Assembly (NCBI RefSeq): GCF_009870125.1
Contig: NC_046681.1
Span: 5,965,001 to 6,029,000, forward strand
Direction: 5' to 3'
Source of the DNA: Drosophila pseudoobscura
Lineage: Eukaryota > Arthropoda > Insecta > Diptera > Drosophilidae
DNA length: 64,000 nucleotides
The notes under the pieces are model-generated. The model made no database searches, was not told the DNA's origin, and worked only from the letters and a program-made list of their open reading frames with translations. Both the position numbers and the translations under genes were made by a program. Each line of letters starts with the position of its first letter. Position 1 is the first letter of the stretch. Positions 1 through 14,200 of this stretch are shown one piece after another.

Positions 1-2214
1 TGTAGTATTCCAAATAATCTCATTATTTTTCGTTGAATGCAAATTATGTTCAATCTTTTGCATATTATATGTATTATATTATACAAGGGTGTACTGTACG
101 GATACTGTACATTATTTTTGCACAAATAAGAGCCGGGGAGCCCTTTCCCATCGTATATCCCTTTCAGCATTGTCCGCTGGCATCCTTTGCCCCTTCCTTT
201 TTCCACTGGGACTTTGGGTAAATTGAAAATCTTCTGTAGCTCTCTTTATGGTTCCCTTCGCTGCTTGGTCCAGGGCGTTATTATCTCATTTTGAATGCAG
301 AGAGTGCCAGTGGAGAGGAGGCCGCCACTGGCTGTTACTCGAGCGGAAACGGAAGTGTTGCCGCTGCCATCAAGTGACAGAAGACGAGATAAATTGTATG
401 CACAGGCGAGGGGGAACAATGTAATAAGAAGCTAAAGCTTTCCTAAGGATTCCGCTCGAAATTAAAGTGTGGAAAAAGTAAGGAAACTTTTTATGGCTAC
501 AGCTATTGCAGCGGAAAACGAAATGGTGGCTTAAGTTACACAATCAAATGTACATAGAACCCTCTATAAGTACATGGAAAATCACTCCAGCATTTATTTC
601 CACAAACAAAAGATTTCCATAATATTTTTCTAGTTTTTGCGCATATAAATGACGCCTATTCATGGCTCTACTATCTGCCATTCCAGCTGTCATTATTCAA
701 ATATACGATGCACACACTCACATTCGACTCGACTCCTGTGAAAAGTTCAATCCTTGCGCCCGCACACAATTTACATTATAAAACTTTTTCCATTTTCTCT
801 CTCCCTCCCTCTCTCTCCCTGTGTGTGTGTGTGCAGTTTTTTTATTTTGTAACTTTTCTTCCTTTTTTTATTTTGCTATATAAAGACCCGAGTGCGCCTC
901 CATTTCGAGGACCACGCCCAACGCCCCCTGCTGACTGGTACACATGCAAGGCAATTTTCCGCTTACATAACTAATTTAATATTGAATTTCACATTTGCAA
1001 AATTGTAGGCCGCAATGCGACGAAGGCAATGTGCCTCCAAATGGGCGGGAAGTAGGAAAATAGGACATGAATAGCGTGGGGTAATTGAAAGAACTAAATG
1101 AAAATACACTTAAGGTTGTCCGCCCCGTTTCGTTGCACAATTTTCCTTGTAGGACACTCATACGCACTGGTGGCTCCACTGGTTAGCAGTTCCATCTTCA
1201 ATTATTCGTAGCCCATTTCCCGACGCATTCCATAAGCGGATTAATGGCTTAGAAATTGTTTGTTTGTATTGAAAACAAAAGGAAAACGAGGGCAATGCTT
1301 TTCTTTCCCTACGCATTTCTATGCATTCCTATTCGCATTTCCATCTCCATTTCCATTCCCCATTTGATATGCTTCCGTCTATTTTTTCTGCTACGAATAC
1401 ACGAGTCGGTACCTACTCCTTTGCCACAGACAAAGGCATTATTAATGTTTATTGTGCCGTAAAATTGGGTTCTGTGTGCCAGGAGTTCCGTAGGGACGAC
1501 GACAGTCCGCAGTGGGTCTTCTCCGCCTGAGTTTGATTAAAATTCCAAACACTTTTGCCCCATTTTTCATGCTGTATGGATTGTGGCTTGGTTTTGTTTG
1601 TAGCTCCTTTCCGTTGCCTTTCAGTGCTCGAAGGGCCCCGTCCTTCCTTCGGAGGAATACCCTATTTTCACTATAATGTTTACTTAGCCGGCGTTTACTG
1701 CTGTCAATTAGTTTTAATTAATGGCCTTTCTCATTAGTTGGCTTTAATCAGCCGGACAAGGTAATAGAATCCCATTTCTTTACCCACTTAAGCATAATGA
1801 ATGGCTCTCTGGTGTGGGAACTGAGTTTCACGCAGAAGCATATCATTTAACGATGAATCTGCGAAAAGTCCTCTCTTTAATTATGACCAGAAGTTGCTTA
1901 CTTTTTGGCTAAGGCGGCTATCTGACGGGAAAGTATGTGCTCTTTACACCACAGAGTAAAATGGCTTCAAAAATACCCACTTAAGTAAGCACTGATTAAG
2001 AAGCTGCCCGTTCTATAATTCTATATCTATATATCTATATCTATAATATTTAAAAGGAGATAAACGATAAGGGAAGAAAGCAATGGATACACAATAAAGA
2101 TCCACGATTTATGCCTTTGCTAAATTGATTTCAGTGATCCTAGACACAAATATCTGCACAATCCCTCTTTTAAGAACCGAAGACCCAAAATGGAAAATGG
2201 AAAATTGTACTTAC
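1..2214. other. Terminal intron of nrv3 (part); no gene seen
   Basis: This stretch lies downstream of the last visible nrv3 exon, which ends in a GTAAGT donor at 2209-2214 on the minus strand. The missing final nrv3 exon should start in phase 1 and encode the last 35 to 40 residues of the beta-subunit ectodomain. I searched both strands by eye and found no such exon here, so the whole stretch is probably intron. It holds AT-rich DNA, a pyrimidine tract followed by (GT)n at about 795-833, and a short TATATC run at 2018-2046. The short open frames here have no recognisable domain. Confidence 0.5.
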
Positions 2215-5200
2215 TTTCGACAGTGAACTGTACAGCGACAATTGGCGGTATGTAGCCGTTAATATTTTTGAAGGGGAAATAGAAACGTGGGAAACCCATG
2301 CGTGGATAGTAATCGCGAGCCTTAATGTTCTCAACATCGGCGGGATTCTCACCCTCGCAGGACACCCAAACGACGCCAGTCTGAAAATCAGATACAGGAA
2401 GAGATATTATCCATCGAGCGGAATATATATTTTCTGCCTATAAATAAATTTCACCTCATTTGGTCGCAGCTGTTGCTTCTCCTTGATGTGCTGCTTCAAC
2501 TCATCGGGCATGTGGTTGGGCAAAGTTTTTGAGTCGTTGTAAATCTCTGGTATCCAGTTGTAAATCTAAAATGGAGCAAAAGTGGCACCTTTAAGATCTG
2601 TAAATGTTAGGGATATGGCAGTGTCCATACCTTATTCAACTTGAGGAATATGCAGGGCCGGGCCACATGATAGCCAAAGTTATTCTCAATTGTGCAGGGA
2701 GCAAAGCTGGAGGCCTCGACACCGCACACCTTGCCCTCTGGTGGGGGATGCTCGAAGGAGCAGTTCACATGGTTCTGTTTATCCTCGTCCTCGTAAGCTA
2801 AGGAATACATGCAGTATGTTGTTATACAGTGCCGTGAAAGGTGATATAAACTGGGGTCCTGGCATACTTTTCGAGCAAAAATAGCAACATTTTACTGGAT
2901 CAAAAGAGAATTTCACTTACTGTGATCTTTTATCGGTTACCAAAAATCAAAATATTGAAAATATTAAGGTTAAACTTCGACAAAAACTTAACATATGGGA
3001 TACTGAAATTGGGTTTCCCCGAGCAATCAAAAACTTATGGTTTCATGTTTATTTTGCTTTCTGTATTTCTTTTGAAGGAAAAGACCAGCTCTTGTCCCTC
3101 CAACGAACAATTAGTAAGTTTTCTGGGTTAAAGTTTTCGCCCAGGGGCGGGCGCTTACTTACATTTCAGAAATCGTGCAGTTTCATCGACCCAGTACTGG
3201 TAGTTGTCCTTCTTCGATGACTCGTACCAGACTAAAGTGCTCTCAACATTCGCCTCTGGGGGCATTGGTCGGAAGCCAAGACCTAAGCGAAAGGGAAACG
3301 AAATAAAAAGAGTTCTTGTGATTAAATGAAAATCCAATTGACTTGCTGTCTCTCTCCCATCAACAGCGGTCTTTTATTCGCTTCACATCCAATTAGTTAA
3401 TTAAATTTGGGTATTTTATTTAGTTCTTAACTACGGTTTTAGTCGAAGGCTCATTGAAATTCCAGATGCGTGTATAACCGCACACATGTGCGGTGGATAT
3501 ACATAATACATATACATATATTGTGTATACTAGATATATAATATGTATATCTATATTATATATGGGTGTGCCCTTGGGGCGCGGTCTATCCATCCATCTG
3601 CGTTGGAACGTGTCTGCGTCGATTATAATTCGTATAAGGATGGGTGGATAAAAGGGCGTATGTTTGATTTATTTAAACGAAATTTGTTTGCCTTCACGCC
3701 AGAGAATTTCAATGAGTTTATCCATTGTTTGGCGAGCCTTTATCATATGTTAGTTATGGCCTTGTTGGGGGTTTCTTCTTTCGGTTGTGTACTAACCTGG
3801 ATTGGATCCAATCAAACCATTGTCGAGCATCCATTTGGGCTTCTCACTGTCCAACGTTTGATAGAACACCGTAAATATGGCAGCAAAGAATCCAGTTAAC
3901 GCCGCATAAAATATTATGTAGAATAGTAGAATTTTTGCTATAAAGAGAGAACACACAGAAAAACAAAATTAGCTAAGGAGCATCAGCTGTTTGGAACATC
4001 AATCAAAAGGCTAGGGTTTGACCTCCTCCCCGCCCAAAAATTATCCTACGACTATGGAATAAATCATTATGATGGCCAACGGAGTGGAGGCCGCGCAAAA
4101 AAGTAATTAAGTTGTTTTTATGTTCACAAAATTGTGGCATACTTTGAAGGCGCCACGCCGCGTGTGCATGTGCCCCAAGTAATTTATATGCTAAACACAA
4201 CAGAAATGGGAATTCGAGCGCGGCGAGGCGACCAAGGGAGCGTTCTTTTCCTTCTAATTAAAATTTAATGACAGCGCAGCCAGCAGCCAGGATGTCTCTT
4301 TAAAACTTTAATGTGTGTGTGTGTGTGTCACTGATATATGTACAGATATGTGGGATGTATCTGTGTGTCTCTCTGCGTTAAGCTCTGCATATTTGATGTG
4401 CTTTAATTGCCCACAAAATGTCTTTCGCAATTAGGGGCACAGTTGCAGTTGAAACATAAAGCAGGAGGCAGTGGAAAATTGCGTGGAAAAATATTTTAAA
4501 ATTATTGGAGTAAATTTAATTTAATTTATTCCGTATTTATCTTCAACGTTATAGCCACTGCTGGGTGGTTTCCCTCTATAATTTCATAATAAAATATGTT
4601 TGTAATAAATACTTTAAATATGTGTCCTCTAAAACGCTTAAATGCCGGCCATATTGCATAATCAAGCTTGTGTAACTCCGCCTGGAAGTTAGTTATATGC
4701 TAAGCCAGCTTAAACAGGTCTTAAGCTTAACAACAACTAAGTTCCTAAGCCACAGGCACAACCACAACCACAGCCACATACACGCAGATACTGCCTACAC
4801 CATTTACGAGGCTGCGCCCAAAAAATGCCAAACAGAACAGAATTGCGAGCTGCGCCTAAAAGATGCCACACTGAAATTCGCCTGCAGCTCTTAATAGGCA
4901 ACAAATCAGCAGAGGAAAAGCCACTTGGCTTTTCGCCGAGTACGAAGTGTATACGTATAATACCATGTCTGGGGATTGTGTAACCAACCAGCAAACAGTA
5001 GTACATAAACACACACACATCTGCAAGTATATATGTGTGTGTTTATATACCATCCACAAATACATTTATGCCTGAGCATAAAAGGAAAATTGTTTGCTTC
5101 TGCGATTCTGTGGCGAAAGTTTTTCTGCTTTTATGACTATTTTTGTCAACGCCTTGAATGCTTCTCCTTTAGCCCACCGAAAAGGCACACACACACAGAA

Positions 5201-8200
5201 ACAGAGGGAGAGCCAGGAGACAAGCACAGCGGATGGCTAACAGCTTTTCTAATGGTTACACTTAGTTATATGTACGAGTATTCTGTATCAAATGGAGGAC
5301 TTTTGATTACAATTCCCTTCTCGTTTTCCTCACTCTCCCTCTCTCCCATACCGCTGCTGTTTGCTCTGTTTACTGCTGCTGTTGATACTGGAAATAGCTG
5401 TTGTCCTTGCCACGCCTTCATTGTAATGGGATTGGTGGGAATTTAATGTGTGTGAATGGCAGCAATATCGTTTGTGCGGCAATCTGTTCAAATTTCTTAT
5501 ATAAATTGCATTTAAAATTTGATTTTTGGCAAAAAAATGAAAAAATCGAAGAGAAAAATCTTTGAAAAAATACTAAAAATCTTTTTCCTTTTAGAAAGTT
5601 TCCTAAGATGTAATTTATGTTAAAATATATTCCATACTTTCTTTAAATATTTCATAATTTCTTTGATTCGAAATTCCATTTCAGAACATCCTCCGCTTTT
5701 AGCCCTTTCGAGGCCTTTGTGGCTTTTAATGCACTTTTCCCTAGCACGGGCTTGCTGGTCAGACTTTGGAATGTCAGAACTTTCCGCCATTGCACCCACA
5801 TCCTGGCACATCCTGTCAAAAGCCGCAGAATTTTTCGCCCCCGTCTGTCACATTTTATGACTGTTGAGACGGACCTTTTGTTGCCAGAATTCCATTCCTC
5901 TGGTTGAAATTTAATCGAGTTTTATTTCATTAAAGTTCAATTAGAAACTTTTGCACAAAAATATCAGATAGAAGAGTCAGAGCGTCGGGGCTTTGGGGTG
6001 CCAGAGCAGATTCGTTCGTGCACCTGACACCGAAAGGCGGCAGCTAATGAGAAAAGTTCGAATTTCGCTGGCAGGTGGAATGCGGGAGAGAGATTCGGAA
6101 ACTGGTACTCAAATGTTTTGTGGGGAAAGTTTTTATTCAAAAATTTTACTCATTTTGCGGCAGAGCGTCCAATTATCTCTGGAGGATATTAGTATTAAAA
6201 CTAAAGGCACCTCACAGAAGCAAACTGTTCTCTGGGCCTTCCTCGCTACATCCTTAATTACATCTTAGTTTTCATTAACTTCTGGTTTCCAGGAACCTGT
6301 CCCCAACCTTCAAAAGCAATTAGGGCCAATCCCGGCAATCCGCGAAGAAAGGTAAAGGGCATCTGGAAAGTTCTTGGCTAATTGGCAAAACGAAGGATGG
6401 ATGGACTTAGTATATGGGAAATGATAAAAGACAGCTGCAGAAGGGCACTTTGCCTGCCGTCTCCGCCTCCTCCTCCTCTAATTCCAATTCCAAAGTTCAA
6501 TAGAAGTTTTTTTGTTTTGCTACCAACACGCACGACTCTTGACATTTTCTTTTACCCGATAAGTGGAAGTGGCTGCCAGGGGTCCCCTCCGCACACCAAT
6601 TTCCATTTATCCTCACTCTATTTTTATTCTTCTCCTCTTTTGTCTGTGTGTTGGCCTGTCATTTTGCCATTTTCCCAGTTTTTGTAATTAAGAGTGATTG
6701 AAAGGTCACTTCCGGAGCATAGGTTGCTTTTGCCACCAGTTCCCAATTGTATCTTTTGCTCTCTCTCCTTCTTTTTTGCATATTTTTAGGCCTCTGTTTC
6801 GGTCGACCTTTGACATTTGTACTGCCAGCCATTTAGATACTCGTACATATTGCTCATACGCCATGTGTCACACTCGCAGAATTGTTATCCCCGCAAAATA
6901 AATTATGGTGTGAGCAGAGCAAAGGCGAAAATGTATCTGGCATTGGCATCGCGATAATTTATCAGGCCATTAATCAAGTGGATTGCTCCGAAGACCGTAG
7001 ATGCCGTTCGGATTCTGAGACGTGGGAAAATGTCGCAGAGGAAATGTTCCTATAATTTCTACATAGATTGTAAGGCGTGAGAAAAGCATTTTGATTAATG
7101 GTTTTTAAATATTTCCCTGCTTGCATGCACACATGCGAATTTTGTAATTAAATGAGTGTGGGAATGATCTGGGAAATGGGCTGAGATAAATGAATGTGGG
7201 ATTTTTTTTTATAAAGAAAAACTATGACCAATCTTTTCGAATCCCTTTCTTTAAATCGTGGACTTCAATCTTCGGTTTTTTCTACTGGTTTCCATTTTTT
7301 GTATACCATAAATTTCGACAAATCTTGCTAAAAATTCGAATGAAAATAATCTTTGATAATGGTCCACAAATAGATTTTCCCTTGAGTAAATTAACTGGCA
7401 AATATATTCCTTCCTTCAGCAAATCTAATGGCAAAGTTGTCCCTTTTTCTTGGCCCCAAAAACCTACCGAAATCCTGCCTCGAACCTACCCAAACCCGGC
7501 CTCTGTCCAGCCCCTATCCTGTTTCCTTTTCTCTGCGCCTGCGCCTTACGCCACAGTCCCCGACGAAAGCTCGCTGCTACGGAGTGCTACTGCTGGCCCT
7601 CACAGTTTGAGAGCCACTGTAAGTGCTTCGAAGGGAAGAAGGAAAAAACCTTAAAAATCGGATTTTCTTCTTTACTTACGTCACAGCGGCGGGCAAAGGA
7701 GAGGGTAAAGGAGAAGCAGGCGGAGGAGAGAATGGCTTTGGCTTTGGCTTTCGAGATGCCCCGAGGACTCTTTTGTGTGTGTGCTATTTTAATTTATGTT
7801 TTTATTTTTAGCCCAACATTCTCTAATATTTATGCTAATTTGGCATTTTTCGTGCAATTTCTATTTCGGTGTTAGCCAGAAGAGCCCTTCTAAGCCTTTG
7901 GTTTTGCGGCTTTGAGGTCTCTGTTCAATTAGAAATCTAATTTGGGAAAACACTCTCCTGCTGCAGATGAGTGTGGGTATTTTGAAGTGGGAATTTTCCT
8001 CACTTTCCTTTAGTTTCACTCGCATTTTTTGTCCTTACATAATTTATTGTACAAAAATTCACGTTCGCATGGCAACACAGACACACAGGAAAAAACCAAA
8101 ACTCGAGTTTGGGGCGAGGTTTTTCCGTGGCGAGAGACAAGTGGTTTTCCGTGTGTCCGTCTGTGTAAGTGTGTGTGTGTGTGTGTGTGGTGTCTCCGTT

Positions 8201-11200
8201 CTTTGCTTCGAACTTTTCCCATTGTTGTGCGACTGAATGTGAGAGTGTGAGTGAGTGAACGTCTCCTTCTGCACTTAACGAGCTAGTTTCCCTTGGTTTT
8301 AGTGGTCGCACTGGCCTCATGGGATTCGTTCTGTTCCGCTGGCATGATGGTGCGGTATTTGCATGTTAAGTTGTGGTTCTTTGGCTCTTAGTTTGGTTTT
8401 TTTTTGCTGCTGTTGTTGCTGGTTGCTGGGTGACTCAGCTGTTTGGTGTTTTTCGTGAAGCTATCCTGTAACGTATACCACCAAATCCTGTGGCAAAAGG
8501 ATGGGCTGTGTGTACCACAAGAGATAGAGTGTCTTTTGTTTGTTGGGGAACTAGATAAAGGAAACCCATTAAGTACATGGATCTTTTGCTATTAAATTTT
8601 TAGATCTCTTGCTAATGAGAGTATGTATCTATCATCGTTTTGAAACTATTAAAGTTTTGTAATAAGAAAGTATAAATTATGATATGATAGAATGATAACT
8701 GGCTACCCGACAGAAGACAGAGTTTTCAGCGAAAGCATTCCTGATTTGAAGATATTTCAAGGAAAATGCTTTGATGATTGACAATGATGATGACAATGGG
8801 GACATTCCGTGTCCAAAGTACCAACCTGGACTTTCGGATGAGCGGAATATTCAATATTTTAGTCCCTTTTCAATTTGGGCACTTTATAGAAGATGAGCAC
8901 ATTTCATCATTAACTTTGAAGATATCTCTGCATCTTCTGCCTTTGAAGAACATTAAACTGGAGCACAACCAAGTTTTCACACCCAAATGTAAAAATCAAT
9001 AACCACAAGATGGTAATAAATGTTTTTACATTGTTTTTTTTTTTGTTTAGTTGGAAAGGCGTTAAGAACACGCCTCTACCCTCTAATTGGATGGCTGTGC
9101 GCTAAAATTCAATTTACGGGCCACGCGAATGCTAATGCCAATGATGATGAATGATGATGATGATTTTCGCTGTAGTTTGGCCATGAATACATAATATCTA
9201 CTACTATCCATGTGGGGCAAGCTTTTCCAATGCCTCGCCTTCTTCTCTATCTCTATCTCTCTCTGCCTCTGCTTCTGTCTGTGTGTGTGTGTGTTTGTCT
9301 GTCTTTTTGTATGGGTGTGTATCTGTGTGTGTGTGCATAACTCATTTTATGCTTTTTCCATGGCGTCTTTTGGGCGGCCCGCGCCACACCGCTACGTTGT
9401 CGTCATATTACGTATACGCCCCGTTCTGTAGCGACGCTATTTGCATTTTTGAGTTGTGTTCCGATTGAGGGGGAATGGCGGATGGGGATGGTATGGGTGG
9501 GACTCTGTCCGTATGCTTATTCAATTATGGAGGAATCATTTTCCATTTTCATGTTTGATTGATTGATTTTTATGGTTTGTACGGCGCTATCTATGCACAA
9601 GGATTTCTAATATCAAATAGAAGGAGGATGAATGAGCGGAAAAATGTGTGTGCAACTAATGGGTTGCGCAGGCGATTATAGTATCTATAGGCATTAGTAA
9701 TGCGGGTACACATTTGAATGTTCAATTTTGAATACATAAATTTTATAGGAATATCGCTAAAGAGTACAGAACTTTGGAAAGAAGAAAGTATAGTTAGAAT
9801 AGCAGGGTAACCTGTCAAGTTTTCTAATATTCAGAAAGTATGCACATATAGCTCTCTGTGGTAGCAATTTATGTCAGCTTATTTATCATCAGCTTCAGCT
9901 TTATCGTTATCTTTTTATTTGCTTATGTTGTTCCTCAGATTCAGTAATTGTGTCTCTGTTTTATTTACAGATCTAGCTCAAGTTCTATCATCTTTTCTAT
10001 GCTCCTTCTACGCTACATCTATTCCATCTTATGCTCATATCTGTAGCTCTGTATATTTTTTCCCTCAGTGGTTTCCTCTTCCATTTCTATGGCATCAATA
10101 GTTCTAAGTACTTAAATCAGTATCCGGTTCTTTGATACATATGCAATGTCCAGGCTTGACCTGATCATGATATATCATACGAGTAGTATCTAGTAAATAC
10201 TATTCCCTTAAACTTAATCCCTTTTATACGTATATACCGAAGTACTCCTGTGTCGAGTTCCACCTTTATTCCCACCTCTAATGCCACTTCTTATTCCCTT
10301 TCTTATTATAAAAGATACTCTCCCTATTCTACTCCTATCTCCAGCTCCAACTAAAGTCCCTTCCCTGGTTCCCCCTTTTGTATCATCTTCGTTCTCTGGG
10401 CTGGACATTTTCGCTCCCCAAACCCCATATTCCCAAGGCCACTTTCATCAATATATCTACTGCTGGTGTGGTGCTGCTGCCTCTTCTTCTGCTTCTGCAG
10501 TGGGAAAAAAGTTGGGGGAAATCAGCTTAATTAAGTTTTCATTTGGGCTGTTGCCAGGCGAAGGGAAGACGAGGCCCCTGAGAGTTCTGCTTCCTCCAAT
10601 TGATTTACGCTTATGTCGCAGGGCTTAACGATTAACTGGCAGAAGGACCCTACACCTATAGAGGGTTGTGTAAGTGTGTGTGTTTTGAGCACCTGGCGGC
10701 CTGGCAGGACAACGGAAAGCAAATTGGGAATGTTACGTATACGCCAGGTGCTCTCTGGGGGCCCTCGCTCTCGAGCGAGAGCTCGCTCTCTTCAGGACTC
10801 TCTCTCTCTCCTTCCAGCTCTGCTTTCACTCTCTCTTTTTCTCTCTCTCTCTTCGGGAGCTCTTGCATGGCTGTGTGCTCTCTCTTTGAACTTTGACATT
10901 TGGCCAAGCGTCAGAGCTGCACTTTTTTTTGCTGCAAATAATGTAAAAGGAGAAGAGTCCTTCCTGTATGTACATGTCTCTGTGTGTGTTTGTGTGTGTG
11001 TGTTTGCGTGTGTGTGTTTGCGTGTGTGTGGCACCTGCATGGTGTTAGCGCTCTCACTCTCTCTCCCTCCCGCTCTCTCCTTCCCTCTGGCATACTGTCC
11101 ATCTCTTTCTTCTTCGCTCTGTGCCACATATTTCGTTCACTGTTTTCTCGGTTCGTTTTTTCCTTTTTTTTGTAATTTCAGCTACAATTTCGTATGCCTC

Positions 11201-14200
11201 ATGGGTGCAAGTAGGGTGGAGGGGCGGGAGGGGCCGCAAAGCCATGTACATTTTGACAGTTGCAAAAAAATAACACATGTATGTACACACACACTCACAG
11301 ATACACACGGACACCCATAGACCCCATTGAAAACTGGCACACAAACGAACCGAAAAATTACCAAAGGAAATGAGTGAAAAATAAAATGAAAAAAAGGAAA
11401 AAGCCAAGCGAAAAAAACGTAGAATAAAAAATACTTATATTCAACTGTCAACAGCAGCGTCGACGACTACGACGACGACGAAGACTCCTTGCAGCGCCGC
11501 AGGTTACATGCAGCACAAAAAAATACCACAGGACTAACAGAAGAGTCCACACCCACATAAATATAAATGCTGACAGGGTTTCAGGTTTTACGTTTATTTA
11601 AGACTGTAATGCATTGTGATATACTCGTACATTCTGCTTTGCTTGTTTCTTTTTCAGGAATATTTTTAAACTAAAGAATAGAATTTTCCGTGGGTGAAAA
11701 ATGAGACAGAAGTGATTTAAGACAGGGTTTTTTGTGGAAAGAGAATAGTGGATAGAAGTGGGAGACAGATGGGATAATTTAGCGATAGATCATCAAGTTA
11801 TCTTTTACAAAAAAAAAATAAAGAGAGAATTACATTATGAAAGCAGTGATAGTTTGTGGAAGGATTGAATGATAGAGATTGAACATTTGTACAATTTTCA
11901 GTCAGAAATATCTCTACACTACTTTTCCAGTGGTGCTGTAGAAAATGTTTCTAAGAACTGAGGAGCTCTGAGAACATTAAAGAAGAAATATTAAAAAAGT
12001 AATATATAAAAAGTTTATCTTTTACAATGAAAGATAATGTAAGATGAAAGCTTTTAAAATTGTATTGATTAGGACACGTTTGTATCAAATAAATGAAATA
12101 ATTCTGATTCTGATAAATATATGTCTCTCTCTATTATACATACATACGTCGTCGTCCGACTTTTTACTCATAACGGTGCGAGCGAGCTAAGCGAGTGATC
12201 CGGGGGTTGGCGCACGAGCGAATCAATTGTGAAAGAGCTTGGTCCCCTACTAAATGAATATATTTTTGAATTTAGAACCCCCGCTTATTTTTTTATATTA
12301 TTATTGCACTATGGCTGTAGATATTTTTCAGGTTTCCAGAGCAAAATCTTATTCCGATAACTGAATAACATCGCTAATAAAAGAGCATAATTTAAAAATT
12401 GAAATCTTAAATTTTCAATAGCCTGATCATGCTTTAAATGGTTTATTGTCGATTAAGGCTACATTCTGCAGCATCAACTTATTTTAAACACATTCCAATT
12501 GCAGTACCTCATACCCAGCTCTCACTAATTGCAGCACTAACCAAAACCAGAAGACAAATATCCACCAATCAACGTCAGTACATCATATAATCAGGCCAAC
12601 TAGAGAGACCGCAACAGAGTTAAAGCCGAAAAATAATAAATAAATGTCGCAGCATACAAAAATCAATTAGTAATCCAAAATGTCTGTCTGTCAGCTAAGC
12701 GAAAAACCATTTAGCCCAAAACCAAATTCCGATTGCAACCATTTTTAATCAAATGTCAACCACAACCCGAGCACCAGAACCAGGACTCTCGCGCGGAGCA
12801 GAGCAGAGGAGCAGCCAAGCGGAAGAAAGCGTACCGCAAAAAAGCAGATGGAAAATAATATGAAATCTATCTAGAGTCATGGATGATACTCCTCCTGCCA
12901 GCCCCAAAACCCCCCCAAACGCTGTCTATCTGCCTGTCTTATATAACCAACTGTCAACATTTCAATTTTATTCTTTTTCTGCGCATTTTTTTTGCAATTG
13001 AAATGTTGCAAGCTCAATGCACACGCAGCAGCACTGAGAAAATATAACAATGGAAAATTAGAGAGACGGAAAGAGAGAATTCGGAGGCCGTGAGGAGACT
13101 AGAAGATGCTCTTTCTATAAGATATTTCTATAAAAATAAATCTAATCTATATATTGTATGTATATTTTGAACATGAAGAAAATGTAACTATGTTTTGAAT
13201 GAATTTTACAACCCTTGCTATAAGGAATACATAAGGTAAATGTTTAAACATTGGGATGGCATCAGAGAATAATACCATGAATAAAATGCTTTTTGTATGT
13301 TTTTCTTTGAAACTAAGTTTGATATGATATTTCCATTATTATAATAGTATATATAGCTTTTTATTTTGGGTTTTTTAAGCAGCAAATTCCCATTTTCCAT
13401 TGGTATTCCTTAGCCAATCATCAGTTATACCCTTTTCTCTACTCTGTCTTAACAAAAGTGCGCACTCTGAGTGGCCTGAGGCCACACTCTCCTGCAGTTT
13501 TATGAGAGGAAAACCTGGGGCTACACTCTCCTCCAGTTAAAACTCTGTAGCTTTTGTGACGTTGATGCCTCAATTGGCATTCAGTTCTCGTCTTGATTTG
13601 CGGCTCCCCACTCCGCTACTCAATGAATTTCCGTTTGGATTCCGTTTCCATTGTGTCCATCATCCCGTCTCCCCTCGGGTATTCATTGCAAACATTTCTC
13701 CGTCTTTTTTGTGTTTCCATTCTCTTCGGTTTTCTGCTTTTCCTCCTTTTGTTCTTTCCTGTTGCCGCTTGTTAATTGCCTCTCAATTAAGAGCATTTGA
13801 AAGTTTTTTAATTTAGAAACTTTTTTAACTACAAATAAATTGCATTTTCTTATGAATAATGTGCGCCAAAAGAAAATGGAAAAATTATGCAATATTTCTT
13901 ATGACGCGCTTGTTAATTGCAGCGCTGAAAAATATGAGTTTTTAGTGCAAAATTTTTAGCAGAGAGAGAAAATTGTTTAGTACAATTATTTAGCATGAGG
14001 TTTGGCAAACTTTCGTGGGTGAGTGTGAAGTGTTTTGGTCTCGTTTTGAACTGCAGATATTCTTATATAATTTAGCAGATATTTTTACCTATCTTTTGAA
14101 TGTTTGGTGGGACAAATAATTTGGGTTTTCCATCAGTATTTTTAAAATCAAACTTTGGAAACAGTTCAATTTGCAGATAAATTATTCAGTAAAAAAGTAT

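Noticed and set aside
10613..11320. 235-codon plus-strand open frame in the nrv3 intron
   Set aside because: It is made of Ser-Leu and Cys-Val runs produced by (CT)n and (TG)n tracts, with no domain or splice context.
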